The translations under genes and the position numbers were made by a program. The notes below the pieces were generated by a model that made no database searches, was not told the origin of the DNA, and worked only from the letters and a program-made list of their open reading frames with translations. DNA of 64,000 nucleotides from Algoriphagus sp. A40 (GTDB taxonomy: Bacteria; Bacteroidota; Bacteroidia; Cytophagales; Cyclobacteriaceae), in NCBI RefSeq assembly GCF_002002735.1, contig NZ_MUNY01000039.1:87243-151242 (forward strand), given 5' to 3'. Of the stretch, positions 34,221-43,504 are shown one piece after another. How positions within the stretch are numbered: position 1 is the first letter of the stretch; every line of letters begins with the position of its first letter.

Positions 34221-35105
34221 ATGGAAAAGTACCTCAAGGCTATTTCAGACGGCTATTACGGCTATGCCAATTACCTGATCAATGAAATCCTAAATCCAAG
34301 CTGGCACAATTACTTCTATTGGCTGGTTGGTGCGTCTCTGGTGATTTGGATCTTGGAGCTGGTTTTTCCATGGAGAAAGGATCAACCGGCGATCCGGCAG
34401 GACTTTTGGTTGGATCTGTTCTACCTTTTTTGGAATTACTTCCTTTTTGCACTCATTGCATACAATGCGCTCTCCATGGTCGCTGTAGAGCTGTTCAATG
34501 ATTTCCTGGGGCTGTTCGGAATCACCAATCTGGTGGCTTTCGAGATCGAAACCTGGCCTTTTTGGGCAAAGCTGGTTCTGATCTTTTTGGTGCGGGACTT
34601 TATGCAGTGGAATATCCACCGGATGTATCACCATGTGGACTGGATGTGGGAGTTTCACAAAGTGCACCACAGCACCAGACAAATGGGTTTTGCTGCTTTG
34701 CTACGGTACCATTGGATGGAAAATATCTTGTACAGAACCCTGGAGTATATTCCCCTGGCCATGATTGGAGTGGGGATCACGGACTTTTTCATCGTCCATA
34801 TCTTCACATTGGTATTGGGTCAACTCGGTCACGCGAACCTAAAAATTCCACTTGGCCCTTTTAAATACATTCTTAACGGACCGCAGATGCACCTTTGGCA
34901 CCATGCCCGAAACCTGCCTGAAAGTCATCCCAACGGATTCAATTATGGGATTTCGCTCAGTGTCTGGGATTTTATCTTTGGAACCAATTACTGGCCATCC
35001 GATAATGAAAACCTACCCGTAGGTTTACCCGATGAGGAGAATTTTCCGGAGGATTTTATCCGACAAAACACCGAGCCTTTTCATCGGATTTTTGGAAAAA
35101 AATAA
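34221..35105 (+). CDS. Sterol desaturase / fatty acid hydroxylase family membrane protein
   Basis: This is 294 aa from ATG 34221; alternative ATGs at 34200 and 34143 would extend it into the divergent amidohydrolase start. Four to five membrane helices carry the diiron His clusters: WNIHRMYHHVDWMWEFHKVHHS, LLRYHWMEN, LGQLGHANLK and MHLWHHARNLPESHPNGFNYG. It would hydroxylate or desaturate a lipid or carotenoid with O2 in the inner membrane; substrate is unknown. Its last 40 codons are duplicated 1.2 kb downstream, and the normal terminator seems to be left behind with that copy. Confidence 0.88.
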   Translation: MEKYLKAISDGYYGYANYLINEILNPSWHNYFYWLVGASLVIWILELVFPWRKDQPAIRQDFWLDLFYLFWNYFLFALIAYNALSMVAVELFNDFLGLFGITNLVAFEIETWPFWAKLVLIFLVRDFMQWNIHRMYHHVDWMWEFHKVHHSTRQMGFAALLRYHWMENILYRTLEYIPLAMIGVGITDFFIVHIFTLVLGQLGHANLKIPLGPFKYILNGPQMHLWHHARNLPESHPNGFNYGISLSVWDFIFGTNYWPSDNENLPVGLPDEENFPEDFIRQNTEPFHRIFGKK

Positions 35106-35259
35106 AAAAGTTCCCATCAGGCTCAAACCAAAATTGTGATACTATTTTTTTGTGGGAGTGGGGAATTAAAAAACTGTTTAAAAAGCTGGATAATCGATAT
35201 CACATCAGGCACCTTCCATCAAAAAAGATAAAATTTTTAAAATAAAACGATAATTATTA

Positions 35260-35288
35260 TTTGTTTTATTTTAAATTTGCTAGTTTTG
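35260..35288 (+). promoter_or_regulatory. Bacteroidota-type promoter for the DUF2975-HTH cassette
   Basis: TTTG at 35260-35263 and TAGTTTTG at 35281-35288 match the -33 TTTG and -7 TAnnTTTG elements of the Bacteroidota primary sigma factor, with 17 bp between them. It lies 24 bp before ATG 35312, in a very AT-rich stretch. Confidence 0.7.
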
Positions 35289-35311
35289 TTTATCAATAAT
35301 CAACTTCAAAG

Positions 35312-35854
35312 ATGGGCCTCACAAAACCTTCAAAAATAATCCTCCTTAAGTGCGCCATATTGGGCACCATGCTTTTTTCATCTTTGGCGGTAGTATATCA
35401 TGTTCGCTGGTTGATAGCTTTTTTACTCAGTTCCGCACAGAACCACGTGCCGAGTGGGCAACAGCCACTGATTTGGTTTTGCGTACAAATACTTTCAAAT
35501 GCCACTTTTCTTGCTGTTGGATATTTCATGTTAAGTCTATTCGATAGATATAAACAGAGAAATTACTTTGACGATTACAGTTTAAAGGTACTTAACGGGG
35601 TGATACATTCCTGTTTTTTTCTAGCCATTCTAGGTGTCATAAAGCTTGCTTCCAGTGAATTTTACCCTCTCCCATTAGATGAATACAAATCAATTTGGGG
35701 TACTTTAAACCTAATGACATTTTTACTTATTGACGTGGTAACGTTTAAAGAACCACAAACCATGTATCTGCTGATAGCCATAATCCTCTGGGCAGTTAAG
35801 CAATTTTCAATCAAGGCAATTGCAATAAAATCTGAAAACGAAGCAATTATATAG
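35312..35854 (+). CDS. DUF2975 membrane protein
   Basis: This 180-aa protein has four hydrophobic helices (about 14-36, 52-75, 95-115 and 150-170). The YKQRNYFDDYSLKVLNGV loop and the pairing with a small Cro-like regulator identify the DUF2975 family. It is 1 bp upstream of the HTH gene. In such pairs the membrane protein probably modulates the regulator or is regulated by it; no ligand is known. The DNA is richer in A+T than the flanking desaturase, and the pair sits between two copies of the desaturase 3' end. Confidence 0.82.
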   Translation: MGLTKPSKIILLKCAILGTMLFSSLAVVYHVRWLIAFLLSSAQNHVPSGQQPLIWFCVQILSNATFLAVGYFMLSLFDRYKQRNYFDDYSLKVLNGVIHSCFFLAILGVIKLASSEFYPLPLDEYKSIWGTLNLMTFLLIDVVTFKEPQTMYLLIAIILWAVKQFSIKAIAIKSENEAII

Positions 35855-35855
35855 T

Positions 35856-36071
35856 ATGGCTATCATTATCAATTTAGATGTAATGATGTCTAAAAGGAAG
35901 ATCTCGTTAAATGAACTCTCCGCTCGAGTTGGTCTAACAACTGTAAACTTATCTTTGCTAAAAACAGGAAAAGCCAAAGGGGTTCGATTTAATACGCTGG
36001 AATCTATTTGCCGAGAACTTGATTGCCAGCCAGGGGATATTTTGGAATATCAAAATGACAACAAACCCTAA
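35856..36071 (+). CDS. Small XRE-family (YozG-like) HTH regulator
   Basis: This 71-aa protein is almost only a helix-turn-helix: MAIIINLDVMMSKRKISLNELSARVGLTTVNLSLLKTGKAKGVRFNTLESICRELDCQPGDILEY. This Cro/C1-type_HTH_2 family regularly accompanies DUF2975 genes. It starts 1 bp after the DUF2975 stop and is probably co-transcribed from the promoter at 35260, likely autoregulating it. Confidence 0.9.
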   Translation: MAIIINLDVMMSKRKISLNELSARVGLTTVNLSLLKTGKAKGVRFNTLESICRELDCQPGDILEYQNDNKP

Positions 36072-36194
36072 GAAGCGACTTTGTTCCATCGGTTAAGTCG
36101 TTCGCTTCACATCTACCTAAATACCATCAACTCGAACATAGGCCATTTCGGTTACGAATAGTTTGATACTCTTCACTAGGAGCTACATTACGAC

Positions 36195-36324
36195 AACCAA
36201 TTACTGGCCGTCCGATGATGAAAACCTACCCGTAGGTTTACCCGATGAGGAGAATTTCCCTGAGGATTTTATCCGACAAAACACCGAGCCTTTTCATCGG
36301 ATTTTTGGAAAAAAGAAAAGCTGA
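36195..36324 (+). pseudogene. Duplicated 3' fragment of the sterol desaturase gene
   Basis: 36195-36314 matches 34982-35101 with only four differences in 120 bp. Three are synonymous (Pro, Phe and Pro codons) and one changes Asn to Asp. The fragment reads NYWPSDDENLPVGLPDEENF and onward to FGKKKS then TGA at 36322, so the frame is intact for about 43 codons but has no start. It is followed immediately by the hairpin at 36317-36340. It appears to be the original gene end displaced by the 35106-36194 cassette. Confidence 0.85.
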
Positions 36325-36340
36325 CCAATCAGTCAGCTTT
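36306..36340 (-). terminator. Terminator between the desaturase remnant and the 36378 gene
   Basis: A 9-bp perfect stem AAAGCTGAC / GTCAGCTTT (36317-36325 and 36332-36340) is followed on the minus strand by a T-rich stretch (TCTTTTTTCC). It serves the minus-strand gene ending at 36378. It would originally also have sat at the convergent end of the desaturase gene. Confidence 0.75.
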
Positions 36341-36377
36341 GAAAATTTCATTGGAGAAACCCGGTTCTCTAGGCTAA

Positions 36378-36572
36378 TTACATCAGCCTTTTGATCGTCC
36401 AAATGATGATTGCTACGAGGAACATAATGATGGAAATCCTGTTGATTCCATGCATCATCTTTAAGTTCAAATTGGTCGGCCTATTGGGATCAGGCTTTTG
36501 AAACACCCGGATAAAGTAATTGCCTACCTCACCCAACTTGAAGAATTCCTGGACTTTATTTTTATCTGACAT
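36378..36572 (-). CDS. Small membrane protein (DUF6728-like)
   Basis: This is 64 aa from the internal ATG at 36572, chosen because MSDKNKVQEFFKLGEVGNYFIRVF is a normal start; the longer frame from 36632 adds 20 unconserved residues. The sequence FQKPDPNRPTNLNLKMMHGINRISI precedes one C-terminal helix (IIMFLVAIIIWTIKRLM). It resembles a short family widespread in Bacteroidota, which I believe to be DUF6728. Function is unknown. Confidence 0.7.
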   Translation of the reverse strand: MSDKNKVQEFFKLGEVGNYFIRVFQKPDPNRPTNLNLKMMHGINRISIIMFLVAIIIWTIKRLM

Positions 36573-36755
36573 GATTGCTGGATTTGATAATGTTTCAACT
36601 GGTTGAAGATTGATTTGGTTCAAGAAAAACATCTAAGTCCCGATTCTCTCTTAACAATGATCTTGTAAAAGACTTCGGCAATTTGGTTGCTTGGGTTAAA
36701 GGCGAAATATGCTATATTCAGATATATCCACATTAAAATATTCTTGAATTGGGTT

Positions 36756-37178
36756 ATGAATATCCAACAATCTGAAATTTCTGAATTACTGCCCCATAGA
36801 AATCCATTTCTATTTGTTGATAAAATCTTGTCATCAACCGACGAGGAGATTATTGGAACAAAGATTTTCTCGAAAAAAGATGAGTGGTTAAAAGGCAGTT
36901 TTCCTGAATCAGGATTTATACCTGGAATGATACTGGTCGAATCCATGGCTCAATGTGGTGGTGCAGGAATCAAACTTCTGGGTAAAGCAGAAGGAATATT
37001 TGCTTTGACAAGTATAGAAAATGTCCAGTTTTTTGCAGGAGGTCTCTATGGAAAACAAATAAAGTATTTGATTAAAAATCAGAGGATCAGCAGCAGCATT
37101 ATCAAGCAATCAGGCACAGCAATGATGGGTGAATCTAAACTGATGGAAGCCTCATGGATGAGTGTAAAAGTGAGATGA
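36756..37178 (+). CDS. FabZ-like hotdog-fold protein lacking the catalytic histidine
   Basis: This is 140 aa from ATG 36756; the longer frame from 36687 is rejected because FabZ proteins begin just before the LLPHRNPFLFVDK motif. The second FabZ motif normally reads GHFPGxPxxPGVLxxEAMAQ. Here it is GSFPESGFIPGMILVESMAQ, so the catalytic His is Ser while the Glu is kept. The codon is plainly AGT in the DNA. The protein may be a non-dehydratase thioester-binding hotdog protein, or use another residue. It is orphan, with no ACP or synthase genes beside it. Confidence 0.8.
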   Translation: MNIQQSEISELLPHRNPFLFVDKILSSTDEEIIGTKIFSKKDEWLKGSFPESGFIPGMILVESMAQCGGAGIKLLGKAEGIFALTSIENVQFFAGGLYGKQIKYLIKNQRISSSIIKQSGTAMMGESKLMEASWMSVKVR

Positions 37179-37241
37179 TTTTTCCCTCACCTTATCCAAA
37201 CCAGATCTTGATTCTTGTGTCTAAAATCTTGAATCTAGAAA

Positions 37242-39224
37242 TCAAATCGTCTCCGGCTCGTTCCACATCCCATCCTCTTTGATGATATTGATCAATTCAT
37301 CCACGGCCTTTTCGGAAGAAACGGATTTTTTCATTACTTCCTTGCCTTTGTAAAGGGTGATTTTTCCTTTTCCAGAACCTACATAGCCATAATCCGCATC
37401 TGCCATTTCACCCGGCCCGTTGACGATGCAACCCATGATTCCGATCTTCACACCCTTGAGGTGATCGGTTCGCTTGCGGATCATAGCCGTAGTTTCCTGT
37501 AGATCAAACAGGGTTCGCCCACAGGAAGGACAGGAGATGTATTCTGTTTTCGACATGCGGGTTCTGGCAGCCTGAAGCACACCAAAGCTCACCGAATTGT
37601 GCAGCTTAACTTGATCAAGGACTTCCTGACGGGTATGCTCGCCTTCTTTTTCCAAAGAAATCAAAATCCCGTCCCCCAATCCGTCAATCAATAATCCCCC
37701 GACGTCCGTGGCAGCATAAAGCGTCGTCAGGTCAGCCGATTGATCGGGATAGCTTACTTTCACCACAACCGGCACATCAGATTTCGCCTCCAGCAGACTG
37801 ACAAAAGCACGCCTCAAAGCCGGAAGGGAATGGGTATTGTCGGTTTTCAGAATCAGAATCGTGTCTTTTCTAATTGAGACCTGGGGAATAGCTGCTTCGA
37901 TTTCTTCATCGAAAATCTCCAGGAAATTCAGTTCAGAATGATGAAGATCTGCTTGCTTAAATTCATTTAAAGTGAAAAGCGGAAACTTATTCACCTGATC
38001 GGGAGCCAATTTCCAAAAAGCAAGATCCTGGATTTCTTTCATCCCGTTTGGCAGCATGAATGGAATCGGGTTGGAACCCGAATAGACAAAATCGCAACCC
38101 TGATCGTTCATCTTCCACTTATCAAGTTCTGGTAAGTAGAAATGGCCGACGACCTTCATTTCCCTGTCGGTGACTTTTTCGATTTTCGAAATATCAGTGA
38201 TCACGCGAGGCACGTTGTGACCGCCAAAATTGTAAATCTCAGCAACATGCCGCTTGTTGTATTCGAATGGAGTAATTGGATAATGCTGGATTTCGGTAAT
38301 TGGAGCATGACTTGACCTTCCGGTGTAGCGGCCGATCAAGGCTTTGGCTACAGGAGCTTCAAACTCCGGATCTTCTGTCAAAGAGACTCGAACTGTATCA
38401 CCGAGTCCATCTTCCAAGAGGGTTCCGATTCCCACCGCGGATTTGATCCGGCCATCTTCGGCTTCTCCGGCCTCGGTTACTCCCAAGTGAAGCGGATAGG
38501 GTTTGAATCCGCCCTGATTCAGCTTTTGCACCAATAGTCGGTAAGCCTGCACCATCACCTGGGTGTTGGAGGACTTCATGGAAATCACGATATCGAAGTA
38601 GTTTTCGTCTTCGCAGATTCGCAAAAATTCCAAGGCAGACTCCATCATTCCCAGCGGAGTATCGCCATATCGGCTCATGATTCTATCTGAAAGCGAACCA
38701 TGATTGGTACCGATTCGCATGGCTGTACCGTTTTCCTTGCAGATTTTCACCAAAGGCAAAAACCGCTCACGAATCCGATCCAACTCCTCGGCATAGCTGG
38801 CATCGGTATAGTCGATGACCTCAAATTTCTTTTTATCGGCGTAGTTTCCCGGATTGATGCGGACTTTTTCTACGATCTTGGCAGCTAGTTCGGCAGCATT
38901 CGGGGTGAAATGAATGTCTGCCACGAGCGGGGTTTTATACCCTCTTTTGCGCAGCTCAGCCTTAATATTTCTGAGATTTTCGGCCTCCTTGATGCTGGGA
39001 GCGGTGATTCGTACCAGTTCGCAACCCGATTCTATCATCCGGATACTTTGCTCCACGGAGCCTTTGGTATCCATGGTATCCACAGTTGTCATGGACTGCA
39101 CCACGATGGGATTGTCTCCCCCTATGAGGACATCCCCAACTTTCACCGGGATGGTTTTTCTCCGGGAATAGCTCGTGAGGCTATCGCAATACAGGGAATC
39201 GAGGGATTTGATCAGTGACTCCAT
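37242..39224 (-). CDS. ispG: 4-hydroxy-3-methylbut-2-en-1-yl diphosphate synthase (large-insert form)
   Basis: This 660-aa protein catalyses the reductive ring opening of MEcPP to HMBPP in the MEP isoprenoid pathway. The N-terminal TIM barrel has VGDVLIGGDNPIVVQSMTTVDTMDTKGSVEQ, PLVADIHFTPNAAELAAKIVEKVRINPGNY and MRIGTNHGSLSDRIMSRYGDTPLGMMESALEF. About 250 extra residues in the middle are the insert domain of plant, chlamydial and Bacteroidota IspG. The 4Fe-4S ligands are in ISCPSCGRTLF (about 563) and GIMGCIVNGPGEMADADYGYVG. The SDR gene lies 3 bp upstream in the same direction, so the two are co-transcribed. Confidence 0.97.
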   Translation of the reverse strand: MESLIKSLDSLYCDSLTSYSRRKTIPVKVGDVLIGGDNPIVVQSMTTVDTMDTKGSVEQSIRMIESGCELVRITAPSIKEAENLRNIKAELRKRGYKTPLVADIHFTPNAAELAAKIVEKVRINPGNYADKKKFEVIDYTDASYAEELDRIRERFLPLVKICKENGTAMRIGTNHGSLSDRIMSRYGDTPLGMMESALEFLRICEDENYFDIVISMKSSNTQVMVQAYRLLVQKLNQGGFKPYPLHLGVTEAGEAEDGRIKSAVGIGTLLEDGLGDTVRVSLTEDPEFEAPVAKALIGRYTGRSSHAPITEIQHYPITPFEYNKRHVAEIYNFGGHNVPRVITDISKIEKVTDREMKVVGHFYLPELDKWKMNDQGCDFVYSGSNPIPFMLPNGMKEIQDLAFWKLAPDQVNKFPLFTLNEFKQADLHHSELNFLEIFDEEIEAAIPQVSIRKDTILILKTDNTHSLPALRRAFVSLLEAKSDVPVVVKVSYPDQSADLTTLYAATDVGGLLIDGLGDGILISLEKEGEHTRQEVLDQVKLHNSVSFGVLQAARTRMSKTEYISCPSCGRTLFDLQETTAMIRKRTDHLKGVKIGIMGCIVNGPGEMADADYGYVGSGKGKITLYKGKEVMKKSVSSEKAVDELINIIKEDGMWNEPETI

Positions 39225-39227
39225 AGC

Positions 39228-39932
39228 TTATATATCTCCAAGTTGGGGGCGGATAATTACTTCTTCAACAACAGTTTGTGGGGAAAGGTTGTAAGCGCCC
39301 CACACGCTCTCGGCCACATCCGCAACACGGACAAACCGCTCCTCGGGAAGGCCTGCACCTGCCCAGCTTTCAGTATAAGTTGCCCCTGGCAAAATGGAGG
39401 TAACTTTGATTTGATGAGATTTCAGTTCCTCCCGAAGGCATTTGGTCATTCCCAGCATGGCCCATTTTGACACGGCATAGCTACCTCCGTTGGGATAGGC
39501 AGTCAGCCCGGCAATCGAACCCATACTGAAAATATGCCCTGATTTCCGAGAGATCATTTCTTTAATAAATGCCCTGCTGAGGTAATACGCAGAGAAAAGA
39601 TTGGTATGCATGATATACTCAAAATTCCCTTCGGGTTCGCTGTGCAAAGCTCCTGGCAGGAAAATCCCGGTGTTGTTAATCAATACGTCCGGAATTCCGA
39701 TCGCTTTTACCGCTTCAGAAAACCGCAAAACTTCCTCTTTTTTGGAAAGGTCAGCGACCAAGGCCAGTACATTGATTCCCGGATGGTTTTCCTCCAGGTG
39801 GGTTTTCAATGAGACAAGGTCCTTTTCATTTCGGGCACAGGTAAAGATGTCGAAACCTTCTTTGGCAAAACGCTCAATAATCGCCCTGCCGATACCTTTT
39901 GTGCCTCCTGTGACGAGGATACTTTTACTCAT
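39228..39932 (-). CDS. Short-chain dehydrogenase/reductase
   Basis: This 234-aa classical SDR has nucleotide motif VTGGTKGIGRA (7-17), INNTGI in the NNAG position, catalytic Ser139 in FSMGSIAG, and Tyr152/Lys156 in SYAVSKWAM. TCAR after strand 2 favours NADPH. It resembles 3-oxoacyl-ACP- or sepiapterin-reductase-like enzymes of Bacteroidota; substrate is unknown. It is 3 bp upstream of ispG in a two-gene operon. Confidence 0.92.
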   Translation of the reverse strand: MSKSILVTGGTKGIGRAIIERFAKEGFDIFTCARNEKDLVSLKTHLEENHPGINVLALVADLSKKEEVLRFSEAVKAIGIPDVLINNTGIFLPGALHSEPEGNFEYIMHTNLFSAYYLSRAFIKEMISRKSGHIFSMGSIAGLTAYPNGGSYAVSKWAMLGMTKCLREELKSHQIKVTSILPGATYTESWAGAGLPEERFVRVADVAESVWGAYNLSPQTVVEEVIIRPQLGDI

Positions 39933-39995
39933 TTGATTAGTAGTTTAATAGTTAGTATGACAACTATCTACAGCGAGCAAAGTTACATTTTTTTA

Positions 39996-42900
39996 TCAAA
40001 ACAGCGCGGAGACTTGCATCCTACCCACATGGACGATCCTTTCCAGACCTTCGGAGTTTCGGCCTTCATAGACCAAGTTGAGTTGAAGCCCCTCTCCTAT
40101 CTTTTGGAGCCAGTTGAGCGACCAAGTGATGTTTGTTCCGGGAGTCAATGCCTGGAGCATTTCATAACCCACAGGAGAGTTCACCTCTCCGTTGTAGTCG
40201 ATCTGGATAAATTTCAAATTGCCTGTCAGCGTGGTTTTGATTGCTTTAGCAAAGCGAACATCCAGTCCCAGTTGATGGATTTGGGCTTTTTCTTCAAATT
40301 CCAGGTTTTCGGTGTTTTGCTTTCCGGTAAAAGAATACATGCCGGTAGTTCTGAAAAACGGTGTCGGCTGCCAGGCAAGTTCAGGCCCGATGCTGGATTG
40401 ATCAATAAAGTAATTCCGGTTTTCCAGGAAATCCGAAGCCGAAATCCGGTTGCCGGTACTGCCCAGGATTCTCAAAGTCATCACGGAATTGAAATTGTAC
40501 CTAGTATTCAGCTTCCAGTCCTGTTGGATCTGATCCTCAAAACCTCCGGAAAGCAACTGCTTCAACTGAGAATCGAAGAGCGAGAGGTCAAAACCATACT
40601 TTGCCGAAGCTCTGTTGAAAAAGAAACTTGTCCGGATGATCTGTCTCAATGAAAGGATCTGGTCCCGCTCCACCGATCCGATGAAAGGATTCACCCGATC
40701 CCAAAAGTCATCCGAGGTCACTTTCTTCTCCACACTCAAACTGGAGGTATTGGAAAACCGGTGAAGGAATTGCCGAACTCCTCCCGACTCCTTCCAACCT
40801 TCAGGAAACTTTGCCTGAATCCGATAATTGAGCAAACTTGTGTAAGCTTGAACATAGGTGTCTGTCGGGACAAAAATCTTGATGTACTGCTTTTCTTCCG
40901 GGTTGATGGCAATGTAAAATTCATTCAGCTGTTGAATCCCGTCGCCATTATCATCTCTCCAGGTGTGGGTTCCGTCTCCGTTGGTGGCCGGCAGGTAGAC
41001 AAATTCACGTTGGAGTTCGCGGCCATTGCCGATCGCATAGCTGATTTCGTTGCGGATCAGGTTTTTTCCAAGATTTCCCGAATAGTCCACTTTTCCCAGC
41101 AAAGTCAATTCTGTCGGCAAATCCCTGTTCAGATATTCCAGTTCCCTGTAAGTGAAAGTGCTTCCCAAGCTGTGATTGGCCCATTGTTTTCTGAATGAAA
41201 AATTGGAGGTAAAGGCCTGCGTATCGTCCAGGAGAATTCCGGCCACTGGCAAGCGATCCTCCCGCCAAGCTGCATCTGCAGAAAATGCATAACTGAGAGA
41301 ATCATTGCTTTTCAGGTAAACCAAATGTTCCTGAAAATTCATCGCCGTGCTCACAATCGAATCGGTTTCTGTGTTTTTCAGGGCATTCCGGTCAATAGAA
41401 AACTGATAGCCTGGGACAAGAAGCTTTGACTGAAAATTTACATTCCCCAAATACCGGGTCCAATCCGAAGTCAGGGTGTCCTGATCACTATGCAGCCTGA
41501 AAAACTCCTGGCGGATCCGCAGCCTTTTTCCGATTTCAGTATTCCAATTGGCAGTATGCTGTGACCCATTGAGGACATTTTCCCGGTTTCGGAGATAAAG
41601 CTTGTAATTGAATAAGTTCAGGGCATCTTTTTCCAGGCCAACCTGAGTCAGAAAAAATCGCTCTGCAGCATCAGCTTCCAATGTTTCGGGTGAAAGTCCC
41701 CAATCCCGGTCAAATTCGATGTATCTGAACCTGTCGATAAAATTGAAATTGGTCGAGTTGTACTCGAATTCAGTCAAACCTTTGAAGCGATAGCCTTTGA
41801 AAATCCCCAGTTCACGGTTTTCGGACTGCAATCCAACTTTCCAACCCAAGCCCTGATTGTCGTCGTCATCCAGGGATGAAAACAGGTTTTTATCCACTGA
41901 AGAAAGCGCAACTTCGGTATACACTTTTTCATATTCACCCAATTTGATCCGGGTGCCGGCGGTGGTCATTCTCTTGCTGTCAGGCGCGGGAAGCTGAGTC
42001 AAAATTGAATAATCCCCCTGAGGCTGACCATTTAATCGGGGCAAATATTCAAAAACCGTCCCGTTGGAAAGCTGATTGACCCGTCGATAATCCCCAAAGC
42101 CCGCTCCGACTTGGGAAAAGGAAAGGGCGAAATGAGCCAATTCGGGATCGGTGGAATATTTGTAATAGGTGAGCGGATTTCCAAATTCATCGACTTCGCC
42201 TACTTTTTCATACAAAATCCGGGTGGGATCAAAGGCCACCGAATCGATCCTTGGAATAGCAGCATTTTCAATAGAATCTCCAACCGATGCCAAAAGGGCC
42301 TGCTCTTCCTGCGTAAATTCCGTGAAAAGCGGTCGGTTTCGATTGTCTTTTTCCTGATAATAATTGACATAGAAATCGACTTTCCCATTGGTCTGCAAGT
42401 GATTTGCCCCCAGAATCGAACGGGAATAATTTCGCTCTGCAAATTCAAAATCAACCCGGACCCGAGAATACTGAGTGATCAGCACTTTGGGAGTAAAGGT
42501 GATCTCTGCCTGGTTGTAGTCAATCACGTAATCGGCGTTGAATCCCCGCTGAAGCTGCTTTCCATCCAGAAAAACCCGCTCGGAGTTGGCCATGATGATC
42601 ACGAATCGCTCATTGTTTGGGCCGCTGACCCGATATGGCCCAAGCACTCCTTCCAAAATCGGAAGTTGGATCGATGCAAATTTCCCCTTGGCAACCGAGA
42701 CAAATCCCTGAGAACTCGCCTCCCAGTTTTCCTTCATTTTGTACTTGGAGGTAAACTGCAGACCCTGGACGTTTTTGTAGTAACGGAGAAACTCCGATTG
42801 CCTTTGCTGCAACACCACATCACCTGCCGCAAGGCTGAAGTTTTCATTGAAAAGCTCAATCAGAACATTGTCAAAATCCTGGATTTGCTGAGTATTTCCT

Positions 42901-43460
42901 TCGGGTTGAAAAGGAACGTTTTGGTCGGTGATGCTTGCCCGGATTTTCAGATTTTCTCCGATATCTCCTTCCAGTTGGAGATTCAAGGCTGAATTCACAA
43001 ACACATTTTGGGTATTTCCAAAAGAAACACCACGGGTCAGACTTCCGGTTTTGTAAAGAGTAGTACTTGGGAAAAGCTCCTCCCGAATGTCAAATTCCGG
43101 GATAGCCTGGACCCGGTTGTCCTTGAACATGGCCATGGAATCATAATTGGCCTCTAAAGTTCTTCTGGCAAAAGTCTGATCCAGTCGAATGGCCAAAGTC
43201 CGATAGCAAACCTGGACCGAATCCGGCTTTGCAGCTGATTCAAAGTCGATTTGAAGTGTGCGATTGGAAAGGTTATATTTGAAAGGATACGTTTTCCCGG
43301 CTTTATCCAGCACTCGGATACTTTCCTGAATAGCCGAAAGAGAATCCAGTTCGCCGGGAGTTTCAAAATAGGATGCTGTAAACCAGCGGCATTTCTCCTG
43401 AGCCTGAGCAGACCAAGTCAAGCCAAAAAGCAAAACCCAGGAAACGATCCAAAAACGCAT
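39996..43460 (-). CDS. Large outer-membrane beta-barrel protein of unknown function
   Basis: This 1154-aa protein has a signal peptide (IVSWVLLFGLTWSAQAQ). A compact N-terminal region (about 20-110) is followed by many aromatic, alternating strands throughout (TSLYKTGSLTRGVSFGNTQN-like, FVNSALNLQLEGDIGENLKIRASITDQNVP, RVFLDGKQLQRGFNADYVIDYNQAEITF, AGTRIKLGEYEKVYTEVALSS). It ends NLVYEGRNSEGLERIVHVGRMQVSALF with a terminal Phe. The SprA-like phrase about FLDG/YVIDY strands is suggestive only. It lies downstream of the 1234-aa kinase gene with 44 bp between, same strand, so the two may be co-expressed. Confidence 0.72.
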   Translation of the reverse strand: MRFWIVSWVLLFGLTWSAQAQEKCRWFTASYFETPGELDSLSAIQESIRVLDKAGKTYPFKYNLSNRTLQIDFESAAKPDSVQVCYRTLAIRLDQTFARRTLEANYDSMAMFKDNRVQAIPEFDIREELFPSTTLYKTGSLTRGVSFGNTQNVFVNSALNLQLEGDIGENLKIRASITDQNVPFQPEGNTQQIQDFDNVLIELFNENFSLAAGDVVLQQRQSEFLRYYKNVQGLQFTSKYKMKENWEASSQGFVSVAKGKFASIQLPILEGVLGPYRVSGPNNERFVIIMANSERVFLDGKQLQRGFNADYVIDYNQAEITFTPKVLITQYSRVRVDFEFAERNYSRSILGANHLQTNGKVDFYVNYYQEKDNRNRPLFTEFTQEEQALLASVGDSIENAAIPRIDSVAFDPTRILYEKVGEVDEFGNPLTYYKYSTDPELAHFALSFSQVGAGFGDYRRVNQLSNGTVFEYLPRLNGQPQGDYSILTQLPAPDSKRMTTAGTRIKLGEYEKVYTEVALSSVDKNLFSSLDDDDNQGLGWKVGLQSENRELGIFKGYRFKGLTEFEYNSTNFNFIDRFRYIEFDRDWGLSPETLEADAAERFFLTQVGLEKDALNLFNYKLYLRNRENVLNGSQHTANWNTEIGKRLRIRQEFFRLHSDQDTLTSDWTRYLGNVNFQSKLLVPGYQFSIDRNALKNTETDSIVSTAMNFQEHLVYLKSNDSLSYAFSADAAWREDRLPVAGILLDDTQAFTSNFSFRKQWANHSLGSTFTYRELEYLNRDLPTELTLLGKVDYSGNLGKNLIRNEISYAIGNGRELQREFVYLPATNGDGTHTWRDDNGDGIQQLNEFYIAINPEEKQYIKIFVPTDTYVQAYTSLLNYRIQAKFPEGWKESGGVRQFLHRFSNTSSLSVEKKVTSDDFWDRVNPFIGSVERDQILSLRQIIRTSFFFNRASAKYGFDLSLFDSQLKQLLSGGFEDQIQQDWKLNTRYNFNSVMTLRILGSTGNRISASDFLENRNYFIDQSSIGPELAWQPTPFFRTTGMYSFTGKQNTENLEFEEKAQIHQLGLDVRFAKAIKTTLTGNLKFIQIDYNGEVNSPVGYEMLQALTPGTNITWSLNWLQKIGEGLQLNLVYEGRNSEGLERIVHVGRMQVSALF

Positions 43461-43504
43461 TGAAAACTATCAGCCTATTTCTTTCAAGGTACTAAAAACC
43501 ATGT

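Noticed and set aside
35106..36194. A classic integrative element with integrase at the desaturase 3' end
   Set aside because: Only DUF2975 and HTH genes fit in the 1.1 kb; no integrase or transposase ORF exists there, so only the duplicated end is reported.
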